From assembly GCF_946480385.1 (NCBI RefSeq), contig NZ_CAMLJP010000070.1, positions 1 through 34,354 on the forward strand: a DNA stretch of 34,354 nt. Reading direction: 5' to 3'. Within the stretch, counting starts at the first letter, position 1. Every line of letters starts with the position of its first letter. Positions 1-6,856 of the stretch are shown here, in pieces. The position numbers and the translations under genes are program-made. This DNA comes from an uncultured Azospirillum sp. Lineage in GTDB: Bacteria; Pseudomonadota; Alphaproteobacteria; Azospirillales; Azospirillaceae. A model generated the notes under the pieces. It was not told the origin of the DNA, searched no databases, and saw only the letters and a program-made list of their open reading frames with translations.

Positions 1-425
1 CCGGACAGGATCGCCACCGGATTGCCGGCCGGCAGCGCGGCACCGACCGCCTCGCTCATCAGCGCGTGGCTGTCCAGTTCGATCCCCTTGGCGCAGACGA
101 CGACCGGCGCCCCCGGCTTCAGCAGCGGCGCCATCCCTGCGGTGACGTTGCGCGCATGCTGGGCCGGCGACACCAGCAGCACCGCGTCGCACTCGCCGAG
201 GTCGGCCAGATCGCCGGTGATCCGCAGCGCGTCGGGCAGCGGCACGCCGGGCAGGTAATCGCGGTTCTCGCGGCGGATGCTCATCGCCTCCACCACCGCC
301 GGCTCACGCGCCCACAGCAGCGTCTCGCGCCCGGCCCGCAGCGCCGCCAGCGCCAGCGCCGTCCCCCAGGCGCCGCCGCCGACGACGCCGATGCGGTTGA
401 GGGAGGAGGGGAGCATCGTCTTCAT
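1..425 (-). CDS. gpsA: Glycerol-3-phosphate dehydrogenase [NAD(P)+], N-terminal part, cut by window edge
   Basis: Reduces dihydroxyacetone phosphate to sn-glycerol 3-phosphate in the cytoplasm, supplying the phospholipid backbone. About 141 codons are visible. The protein begins [18 protein letters not shown], and the dinucleotide-binding loop [13 protein letters not shown] lies near residues 12-24, typical of GpsA. Further on the translation reads [13 protein letters not shown] and VVCAKGIE, matching the conserved V-P-S/A-Q and K-G-[IL]-E segments. The ATG at 425 fits the usual short extension before the Rossmann loop. It lies downstream of tsaD on the same strand, a common alphaproteobacterial pairing, but the two are separated by a REP-like inverted pair. 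The C-terminal domain lies outside the window. Confidence 0.93.
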   Translation of the reverse strand, partial: MKTMLPSSLNRIGVVGGGAWGTALALAALRAGRETLLWAREPAVVEAMSIRRENRDYLPGVPLPDALRITGDLADLGECDAVLLVSPAQHARNVTAGMAPLLKPGAPVVVCAKGIELDSHALMSEAVGAALPAGNPVAILS

Positions 426-452
426 TTCACCACGTATCCATTCCGGTCAAAG

Positions 453-604
453 CCCTCTCCCGTCCCGGGAGAGGGAGGGGACCCGCCGCGAAGCGGTGGG
501 GAGGGTGAGGGGTGCGCCAAGAATCAAGAACCGCATGGCTCCTTGCACTACCCCTCACCCTTCCCGCTTCACGGGCCCCTTCCCTCTCCCGGGGCGGGAG
601 AGGG
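453..604. repeat. REP/BIME-like inverted pair between tsaD and gpsA
   Basis: Two copies of a unit of about 56-60 bp face each other. Each unit starts with the small palindrome CCCTCTCCC-n-GGGAGAGGG (453-475; mirror 582-604) and ends in GGGTGAGGGGT (503-513; mirror 549-560). Between these lies a CCCG-n-GCGG segment. The second unit reverse-complemented closely matches the first. A second pair of the same family lies upstream of imuB. The transcript could fold into a very long stem, so the element may end tsaD transcription or stabilise mRNA ends. That role is inferred. Confidence 0.8.
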
Positions 605-610
605 AGTTAT

Positions 611-1684
611 TCACGCCTTCACCCCCGCACCGACGCCTGCGCGCCCGATCACCGGCGCGGCGGCGGGGTCCAGCGGCCAGCGCGGACGGGGGGCGAAGTT
701 CAGCGGGTCGCTCTCGCCCAGTCGAAAGCGCTCGATCCCGGCCCAGGCGATCATCGCCGCATTGTCGGTGCACAGGCGCAGCGGCGGCGCCACGAATTGC
801 ATACGCTGCTTCTCCGCCAGGGTAGCCAGCCGGCTGCGGATCGCCTTGTTGGCCGCCACGCCGCCGGCGACCACCAGGGCGGCGCCCTGCGGATGGTCCT
901 CCTTGAAGCGGCGGATGGCGCGGGCGCAGCGGTCGGCCAGCACCTCCGCCACCGTCGCCTGGAAGGCGGCGGCGAGGTCGTCGCGGTCGGCGTCCGACAG
1001 GAAACCGCCCAACTCCTCGACATGCCGCCGCACCGCGGTCTTCAGCCCGGAGAAGGAGAAATCGCAGCCCGGGCGCCCCAGCATCGGCCGGGGCAGCTCG
1101 AACCGCGCCGGGTTGGTGGCGCGGGCCGCCGCCTTCTCCACCAGCGGACCGCCGGGATAGCCCAGCCCCAGCAGCTTGGCGGTCTTGTCGAACGCCTCGC
1201 CCACCGCGTCGTCGATGGTGGTGCCGAGCCGGCGATACCGCCCGACTCCCTCCACCGCCAGAAGCTGGCAATGGCCGCCCGACACCAGCAGCAGCAGATA
1301 GGGAAAAGCGACGTCGTCGGTCAGCCGCGCGGTCAGCGCGTGGCCTTCCAGATGGTTGACGGCGACGAAGGGCAGCCCGCGCGCCGCGGCGATGGCCTTG
1401 GCGGTCATCACGCCGACGATGACGCCGCCGATCAGCCCCGGCCCACCGGTGGCCGCCACCGCGTCGAGGTCGCCGAAGCCGATCCCGGCCTCCGCCATGG
1501 CGCGGCGGATCAGCCCGTCGAGATGTTCCAGATGGGCGCGGGCGGCGATTTCCGGGACGACGCCGCCATAGGGCGTGTGGTCGTCCAGCTGCGACAGCAC
1601 GACGTCGGCGCGGATTTCGCGCGCGTCGGTGACGACGGCGGCGGCCGTCTCGTCGCAACTCGTTTCGATTCCAAGAACGATCAT
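611..1684 (-). CDS. tsaD: tRNA N6-adenosine threonylcarbamoyltransferase TsaD (Gcp/Kae1)
   Basis: Catalytic subunit of the TsaBDE system that transfers threonylcarbamoyl from TC-AMP to A37 of ANN-decoding tRNAs. The 357-residue protein has normal family length. It begins [13 protein letters not shown], the conserved ASKHA phosphate-binding start. The metal-binding signature HLEGH is at residues 111-115, followed by [11 protein letters not shown] and, near the C terminus, [13 protein letters not shown] and [13 protein letters not shown]. All are family hallmarks. The ATG at 1684 gives the canonical N terminus. It diverges from hemC with about 144 bp between the two starts, so both promoters must lie there. 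Confidence 0.97.
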   Translation of the reverse strand: MIVLGIETSCDETAAAVVTDAREIRADVVLSQLDDHTPYGGVVPEIAARAHLEHLDGLIRRAMAEAGIGFGDLDAVAATGGPGLIGGVIVGVMTAKAIAAARGLPFVAVNHLEGHALTARLTDDVAFPYLLLLVSGGHCQLLAVEGVGRYRRLGTTIDDAVGEAFDKTAKLLGLGYPGGPLVEKAAARATNPARFELPRPMLGRPGCDFSFSGLKTAVRRHVEELGGFLSDADRDDLAAAFQATVAEVLADRCARAIRRFKEDHPQGAALVVAGGVAANKAIRSRLATLAEKQRMQFVAPPLRLCTDNAAMIAWAGIERFRLGESDPLNFAPRPRWPLDPAAAPVIGRAGVGAGVKA

Positions 1685-1793
1685 GGCGCCAAATTAGCCG
1701 CCTTGCCCGTCCGGGTACAGGATGGAGTTGGGGACCGGCGCGGGCATGAAATTTGATCCGCCTCAATCTTATGTATGAACAGCCGACGAATCC

Positions 1794-1821
1794 TTGCAAA
1801 GCTGCGCGGATCCCCTAGAAC
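1794..1821 (+). promoter_or_regulatory. Possible hemC promoter giving a near-leaderless transcript
   Basis: TTGCAA (1794-1799) and TAGAAC (1816-1821) are spaced by 16 bp. Transcription would start at about 1828, essentially at the hemC ATG (1829). No convincing Shine-Dalgarno precedes that ATG. A weaker alternative is TTGATC (1753-1758) with TATGAA (1774-1779), 15 bp apart. Neither matches the consensus well. Confidence 0.3.
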
Positions 1822-1828
1822 TCGCCCT

Positions 1829-2767
1829 ATGACGACCCACCCGCTCCGTATCGGGACGCGCGGCAGCCCGCTGGCGCTGGCGCAGGCCCATGAAACCCGC
1901 GACCGCCTGATCGCCGCCCATCCGCATCTCGCCGCCCCCGGCGCCATCGAGATCGTCGTCTTCAAGACCACCGGCGACCGCATTCTCGACCGCACCCTGG
2001 CGGAAGCTGGCGGCAAGGGCCTGTTCACCAAGGAGCTGGAGGAGGCGCTGTTCGACGGCCGCGCCGACCTTGCCGTCCATTCGATGAAGGACGTGCCGAC
2101 CCAGCTTCCCGACGGGTTGGAGATCGCCACCCTGCTGCCGCGCGAGGATCCGCGCGACGCCTTCTTCGCCCGTTCCGGCGGCGGTCTGGCCGACCTGCCG
2201 GCCGGCGCCGTGGTCGGCACCGCCGGCCTGCGCCGTCAGGCCCAGGTCCTGGAACTGCGTCCCGACCTGAAGATCTTCCCCCTGCGCGGCAACGTGCAGA
2301 CCCGACTGTCCAAGCTGGACGCGGGCGAGGTGGACGCCACCCTGCTCGCGCTGGCCGGCCTGCGCCGGCTCGGCCTGACCGACCGCATCACCGCGGTGCT
2401 GGAACCGGAAACCATGCTGCCGGCGGTGGCCCAGGGCGCCATCGGCATCGAGATCCGTAGCGCCGACGACGCCACCCGCGCCCTGCTGGCGCCGCTGAAC
2501 TGCGCGGAGACCATGGTCCGCGTCACGGCGGAACGCGCGCTGCTCGCCGCGCTCGACGGCTCCTGCCGCACGCCCATCGCGGCGCTGGCGATGCTGGACG
2601 GCGACGACCTGCATCTGCGCGCCAAGGTGCTGTCGGTCGACGGGCGCATCATCTTCCGGGCGGAACGCCACGGCAAGGCGGCCGAGGCCGAGTCGCTGGG
2701 CGCCGACGCCGGGGCCGAGATCCGGGCGCAGCTTCCGCCCGATTTCTTCGCCGCGGCACCGCACTGA
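1829..2767 (+). CDS. hemC: Hydroxymethylbilane synthase (porphobilinogen deaminase)
   Basis: Polymerises four porphobilinogen molecules into hydroxymethylbilane, the step before uroporphyrinogen III synthase in heme, cobalamin and siroheme synthesis. The 312-residue protein starts MTTHPLRIGTRGSPLALAQA, the conserved N terminus. AVHSMKDVPTQLP and AVAQGAIGIE are typical substrate-site segments. The signature ERALLAALDGSCRTPIA carries the cysteine (about residue 246) that binds the dipyrromethane cofactor. An in-frame ATG at 1775 would add 18 atypical residues, so 1829 is preferred. hemD follows 25 bp downstream, an obvious operon partner. Confidence 0.97.
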   Translation: MTTHPLRIGTRGSPLALAQAHETRDRLIAAHPHLAAPGAIEIVVFKTTGDRILDRTLAEAGGKGLFTKELEEALFDGRADLAVHSMKDVPTQLPDGLEIATLLPREDPRDAFFARSGGGLADLPAGAVVGTAGLRRQAQVLELRPDLKIFPLRGNVQTRLSKLDAGEVDATLLALAGLRRLGLTDRITAVLEPETMLPAVAQGAIGIEIRSADDATRALLAPLNCAETMVRVTAERALLAALDGSCRTPIAALAMLDGDDLHLRAKVLSVDGRIIFRAERHGKAAEAESLGADAGAEIRAQLPPDFFAAAPH

Positions 2768-2792
2768 CCGCCCATCCGTCCGGGTTTTCCGC

Positions 2793-3563
2793 ATGACGGG
2801 AAAACAGCCTGAGACCTCTTCCGTCCTTCCCCGTACGCGTCTTCTGGTGACGCGTCCGGCGGAGGATGCCGAACCGCTGGTCCGCCGGCTGGAGGCGCTC
2901 GGCTTCGCCACCGCGGTGGAGCCGATGCTGACGATGGTCTGGCTCGACGAGCCGGAACCCGACCTCTCCGACGTACAAGCCCTGCTGTTCACCAGCGCAA
3001 ACGGCGTACGCGCCTACGCCAAACGTACGAGCCGGCGCGACCGTCCGGTGCACGCCGTCGGCGACGCCACCGCGCGGGCGGCGCGGGCGGTCGGCTTCGC
3101 GGAGGTCGACAGCGCGTCGGGCGACGTGTACGCGCTGGCCGAGCATGTCCGCCGCTTGCGCGATCCGGCCGCCGGTACGCTCCTGCATGTGGCCGGCAGC
3201 AAGGTGGCGGGCGACCTTGCCGGCCTTCTGGGGGCGGCCGGCTTCACGCTGCGGCGCAGCGTGATGTACGATGCCGTACCCGCGCTAACCCTGTCGGACG
3301 ATACCGCGACATTTTTGCGTACGTCGGCGCTCGACGGTGTGTTGTTTTTCTCTCCCCGTACCGCCGCATCCTTTGTTAGGCTGCTGGCCGAGGCGGGGCT
3401 GGTCGATTGTTGTCGTACGGTCGATGCGTTCTGCCTCAGCCCCGCGGTCGCGGAGGCTGCCCGTGCGTACGGCGACCAGGGAGTGACGCCGTGGCGAAGC
3501 GTACGGGTGGCGGCGCGGCCGGAGCAGGACGCCCTGCTCGATCTGTTGCCGGTCGCCGGTTAA
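2793..3563 (+). CDS. hemD: Uroporphyrinogen-III synthase
   Basis: Closes hydroxymethylbilane with inversion of ring D to give uroporphyrinogen III. The family is poorly conserved. The call rests on position directly after hemC, length (256 aa) and HemD-like segments: RLLVTRPAEDAEPLVRRLE at the start, LLFTSANGVRAYA, and GVLFFSPRTAASFVRL near residue 180. The gene has odd base use. CGTACG palindromes fall in several reading frames, and there are T-rich codon runs around 3310-3380 unlike the GC-saturated neighbours. The membrane protein gene follows after a 135-bp gap. Confidence 0.9.
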   Translation: MTGKQPETSSVLPRTRLLVTRPAEDAEPLVRRLEALGFATAVEPMLTMVWLDEPEPDLSDVQALLFTSANGVRAYAKRTSRRDRPVHAVGDATARAARAVGFAEVDSASGDVYALAEHVRRLRDPAAGTLLHVAGSKVAGDLAGLLGAAGFTLRRSVMYDAVPALTLSDDTATFLRTSALDGVLFFSPRTAASFVRLLAEAGLVDCCRTVDAFCLSPAVAEAARAYGDQGVTPWRSVRVAARPEQDALLDLLPVAG

Positions 3564-3629
3564 CCCCGGCGCGGTCCGGCCGTACGGCTTACACCCCCGG
3601 TGCTTCCGGATGGGTGCATCAGCCGTACG
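2832..3629. repeat. Cluster of CGTACG palindromes over hemD and the following gap
   Basis: CGTACG occurs at 2832, 3005, 3024, 3318, 3414, 3466, 3500, 3581 and 3624. The core GTAC occurs 16 times from 2833 to 3693. By eye I find only one other CGTACG in the window (8034) and roughly 18 GTAC in the remaining 33 kb. The copies use different reading frames of hemD, and two lie after its stop, so codon choice does not explain them. Function unknown. Confidence 0.85.
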
Positions 3630-3698
3630 GGGGACGAGGGGGACCGGTCAGGGGGCTGTGACGTTAAAACGAACAACAGCGAACCGAAGGTACAGCCC

Positions 3699-5417
3699 AT
3701 GACCTCTCGTCCAGGCCCCGAGCGCCCCGGCACCGACCGTGACGGCGACGGCGCCAGCACCGGCAATGCGGCGGTCGACCGCATCGTCGAACGTTTCGGC
3801 GGCATCCGCCCGATGGCCCACAAGCTGGATACTCCGGTGACGACGGTTCAGGGCTGGAAGAAGCGCGGCGCGATTCCGCTGGCCCGCCATGCCGACCTGC
3901 GAACCGCCGCCGCCAAGCACCGCATCAAGCTGGACGACGCCGACCTGGACGCGGCCACCCCCAGCGAGGACCGGCCGACCGACGCCTCCGCCGCGTCCGT
4001 CATCGCCCCGGCCGCCACGACCATCGATGCCGCTCCGGTGGTGGAGCCGGCGCCGACGGCTTCCCCGGCCGACACCATCCCCGGCGCCGATACCCCGGCG
4101 GCCGATACGCCCGCGACCGGTGCTGCGACTGAGCTGCAATCCTCCGACGCCCTGATCCCGCCGGCAACGCCGATCGGCGCGACCGACAGCCTCGCCGACA
4201 CGCCGAAGGGCGACGCGGAGAAGGCCGAGGGGGCCAAGTCCGAAGGCGTCAAGACGGACGCCACCAAGGCCGGCGAGCCGAAGACCACCTCCTCCACCGG
4301 CAGCGCGGGCTACAGCCGCAGCGCCGATGCCGAGCCGGCGCGTCCGACCATCGCCCCGACCCCGTCCTACATCGACGAGCCGCGCTCCGGCGGCGGGTTC
4401 GCCACCGCCCTGTCGGTGGTCGCATTGCTGGTCGGCGCCGCCGCCCTGTCGGAGCCCTGGTGGGGTCCCGCCCTGCCCGGCTGGCCGACGCCGTCCGCCT
4501 CCACCTCCTCCAGCGCCTCCACTCCGGCCGATCCGGCGCTGAAGTCGCAGATCCAGCAGCTCGCCGACCGCGTCGGCAAGCTGGAGCAGCGTCCGGCCGC
4601 CACCGCAAGCAACGGGGGCGGCAACACCCCCGACCTCTCCGCGCTGACCCAGCGGATCGACGCGCTGGAGAAGCGCCCGGCCGCCAGCGCCGATGCGGGC
4701 GATGCCCGCAAGGAACTGGCCGACCGTATCGCCGCGCTGGAGCAGAAGGTCTCCGCCGTCTCCGGCAACTCCCAAGCGGCGCAGGAGCTGCGCAGCGAGG
4801 TCGACCAGCTGAAGCAGCAGGTCACCAGCGTCAACAAGGCCGTCAGCGAGCGCCAGGACGCCGCCACCACCGCGCAGGCGCTGGTGCTGGCCGCCGGACA
4901 ACTGCGCGCCTCCCTGTCGGGCGGGCAGCCGTTCCAGCAGGACCTCCAGGCGGTCCGCGCCCTCAACATCTCCGACTCTGGCGTGACCCAGCCGCTGGAT
5001 GCCGTGGCGCCCTATGCCGCCAAGGGCATCCCGACCCGCGCCCAGTTGACCGACCGCTTCCAGCCGCTGGCTGGCGAGATCGTCCGCGCCGACATCCGCG
5101 GCGAGGGCAACAGCTGGATCGACTCGGCGGTCGGCAAGCTGTCCACCCTGGTCACCGTGCGCCAGGAGGGCGGCGGCGTGGTCGGCACCACCGCCAACGC
5201 CATCATCGCCCGCGCCGAGGCCGCGCTGAACGAGGGCAACCTCACCAAGGCGGTTGAGGAGCTGTCGGCCCTGCAGGGTCCGGCCGCGCAGGCCGCCGCC
5301 CCGTGGCTGGCCGACGCCAAGGCGCGTCTGGCCGCCGATCAGGCCGCGCGCCAGCTGAACGACCGCGCCATCGCCCTGATGACCACCGCCGCCGGCGGGA
5401 AGGGGACGGCCCAATGA
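3699..5417 (+). CDS. Mitofilin/Mic60-like inner-membrane protein (COG4223 type) with N-terminal helix-turn-helix-like segment
   Basis: Probable bacterial relative of mitochondrial Mic60. Alphaproteobacterial Mic60 genes are known to sit in heme clusters with hemC, hemD and hemY, as here. The 572-residue protein has four zones. Residues about 25-80 are a compact helical segment (GGIRPMAHKLDTPVTTVQGW) that reads like a Cro/YdaS-type helix-turn-helix. Residues about 85-230 are a Pro/Ala/Thr-rich linker. Residues about 234-254 are a single hydrophobic membrane segment. Beyond that come coiled-coil heptads (LADRVGKLEQ, LTQRIDALEK, LADRIAALEQKV) and a helical C-terminal domain as in mitofilin. The ATG at 3699 is preferred to an upstream in-frame ATG at 3600, because AAGG lies 8 nt before it and the 3600 extension is unlike protein. 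Its stop overlaps the next start. Topology is inferred: N terminus cytoplasmic, coiled coil periplasmic. Confidence 0.85.
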   Translation: MTSRPGPERPGTDRDGDGASTGNAAVDRIVERFGGIRPMAHKLDTPVTTVQGWKKRGAIPLARHADLRTAAAKHRIKLDDADLDAATPSEDRPTDASAASVIAPAATTIDAAPVVEPAPTASPADTIPGADTPAADTPATGAATELQSSDALIPPATPIGATDSLADTPKGDAEKAEGAKSEGVKTDATKAGEPKTTSSTGSAGYSRSADAEPARPTIAPTPSYIDEPRSGGGFATALSVVALLVGAAALSEPWWGPALPGWPTPSASTSSSASTPADPALKSQIQQLADRVGKLEQRPAATASNGGGNTPDLSALTQRIDALEKRPAASADAGDARKELADRIAALEQKVSAVSGNSQAAQELRSEVDQLKQQVTSVNKAVSERQDAATTAQALVLAAGQLRASLSGGQPFQQDLQAVRALNISDSGVTQPLDAVAPYAAKGIPTRAQLTDRFQPLAGEIVRADIRGEGNSWIDSAVGKLSTLVTVRQEGGGVVGTTANAIIARAEAALNEGNLTKAVEELSALQGPAAQAAAPWLADAKARLAADQAARQLNDRAIALMTTAAGGKGTAQ

Positions 5418-6763
5418 TCCGCGCCCTCTGGTTCCTTCTGAAGGTCGCGGTGGTCATCGCCGCCGCGATCTGGCTCGCCGACCGTCCCGGCACCGTCAGC
5501 GTCCACTGGCTCGGCTACGCCGTCGAGGCGCCCTTCTGGGTTGCCCTGCTGGTCACGCTGGCGGCGCTGGGCATCGCGGCGCTGGGCTACCGCCTGATCC
5601 GCGCCCTGATCCGCACGCCGCACCGCATCCGCCGCCACAGCCGGGTCCGCCGCCGCGAGCGCGGCTATCGCGCCTTGACCCAGGGCATGGTCGCCATCGC
5701 CGCCGGCGACGCGCAGACCGCGCGCAAGATGGCGCGCAAGGCCGACGGGCTGCTGAACGAGCCGCCGCTGACCATGCTGCTGTCGGCCCAGGCCGCCCAG
5801 CTGCAGGGCGACGACCGCGCCGCCAGGGAGTATTTCACCGCCATGCTGGAGCGGCCGGAGACGGCCTTCCTCGGCATGCGCGGGCTGCTGACCCAGGCGA
5901 TCAAGTCGGGCGACCGGGTGGAGGCGCTGACGCTGGCCCGCAAGGCGCGCGGGCTGCAGCCCAACACGCCCTGGCTGCTCGGCACGCTCTATGACCTGGA
6001 GGCGCAGGCTGGCGACTGGGCTGCCGCCGAGGGCACCTTGCAGCAGGCGATCCAGGCCGGGGCCATCCCGACCGAGGAAGGCCGCCGCCACCGCGCCGTC
6101 CTGCTGCTGGAGCGCAGCTTCGAGGCGGAGCGCCGCGGCCGTGCCGACGCCGCCCTGTCACACGCCCAGGCGGCGCACGACATGATGCCGGGCTTCGTCC
6201 CCGCCGCCGTCCGTCTGGCCCGTCTGCAGGTCGCCGCCGACCGGCTGAAGCCGGCCGCCAAGGTGGTGGAGCGGGCATGGCGCCACTCGCCGCATCCGGA
6301 ACTGGCCGACATCTACCGGTCGATCGTCTCCAGCTATGATCCGCTGACCCGCGTCCGGCTGTTCCAGAAGCTGGTGCGGCAGGCCCCCGATTCGGCCGAA
6401 TCGCACCTCGCCGTTGCCCGCGCCGCCATCGACGCCCAGCTGTGGGGCGAGGCTCGCCAGCACCTGAACCGCGCTATGGAGATCGGCCCGACCCGCCGCA
6501 CCTATCGCCTGATGGCCGAGCTGGACCGCGGCGAGCGCCACGACGAGGACGCGGCGAAGGACTGGCTGGCCAAGGCCGCCAACGCGCCGGAGGATCCGGT
6601 GTGGACCTGCAACTCCTGCGGGGCGGTCAGCCACAGCTGGGGCGGCCTGTGCGGCCATTGCGGCACCTTCGACACGCTGACCTGGAAGGCCCCGACGGTC
6701 GCCGTCCCGGTGATGGAGCCGACCGACATCCCCCCGGCGCTGGCTCGTCCGGCCACCGCGTGA
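5414..6763 (+). CDS. hemY: HemY-like inner-membrane TPR protein with C-terminal zinc ribbon
   Basis: Member of the HemY N-domain/TPR family linked to heme synthesis; it is not the protoporphyrinogen oxidase also called HemY. The 449-residue protein starts MIRALWFLLKVAVVIAAA. It has two membrane segments (about residues 3-22 and 38-60), a basic cytoplasmic patch, and TPR-like helices (GDAQTARKMARKADG, AREYFTAMLERPE). It ends with a four-cysteine ribbon, CNSCG and CGHCG about 20 residues apart, resembling the rubredoxin-like tail of LapB. The start overlaps the stop of the upstream gene (ATGA), so they are probably translationally coupled. A strong terminator follows. The molecular role is unproven in the family. 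Confidence 0.9.
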   Translation: MIRALWFLLKVAVVIAAAIWLADRPGTVSVHWLGYAVEAPFWVALLVTLAALGIAALGYRLIRALIRTPHRIRRHSRVRRRERGYRALTQGMVAIAAGDAQTARKMARKADGLLNEPPLTMLLSAQAAQLQGDDRAAREYFTAMLERPETAFLGMRGLLTQAIKSGDRVEALTLARKARGLQPNTPWLLGTLYDLEAQAGDWAAAEGTLQQAIQAGAIPTEEGRRHRAVLLLERSFEAERRGRADAALSHAQAAHDMMPGFVPAAVRLARLQVAADRLKPAAKVVERAWRHSPHPELADIYRSIVSSYDPLTRVRLFQKLVRQAPDSAESHLAVARAAIDAQLWGEARQHLNRAMEIGPTRRTYRLMAELDRGERHDEDAAKDWLAKAANAPEDPVWTCNSCGAVSHSWGGLCGHCGTFDTLTWKAPTVAVPVMEPTDIPPALARPATA

Positions 6764-6797
6764 GGCCGGCCACCGCGTGAGGAATGAGCCGAGGCTC

Positions 6798-6839
6798 AAG
6801 AAAAAGCGCCCTTCCTTACCGGGAAGGGCGCTTTTTCTT
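6798..6839. terminator. Bidirectional intrinsic terminator between hemY and the beta-helix gene
   Basis: A perfect stem pairs AAAAAGCGCCCTTCC (6801-6815) with its complement at 6822-6836. Flanking bases extend it to 6798-6839 around a loop at 6816-6821. The A-run on the left and T-run on the right make it work in both directions, as expected between convergent genes. Confidence 0.93.
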
Positions 6840-6856
6840 TTCCCAACCTATTGTCC

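Noticed and set aside
3648..5414. A 588-codon minus-strand frame opposite the mitofilin-like gene
   Set aside because: It is a low-complexity Gly/Arg/Leu reading of the antisense strand with no ribosome site or family features. The plus-strand gene has a clear domain layout.
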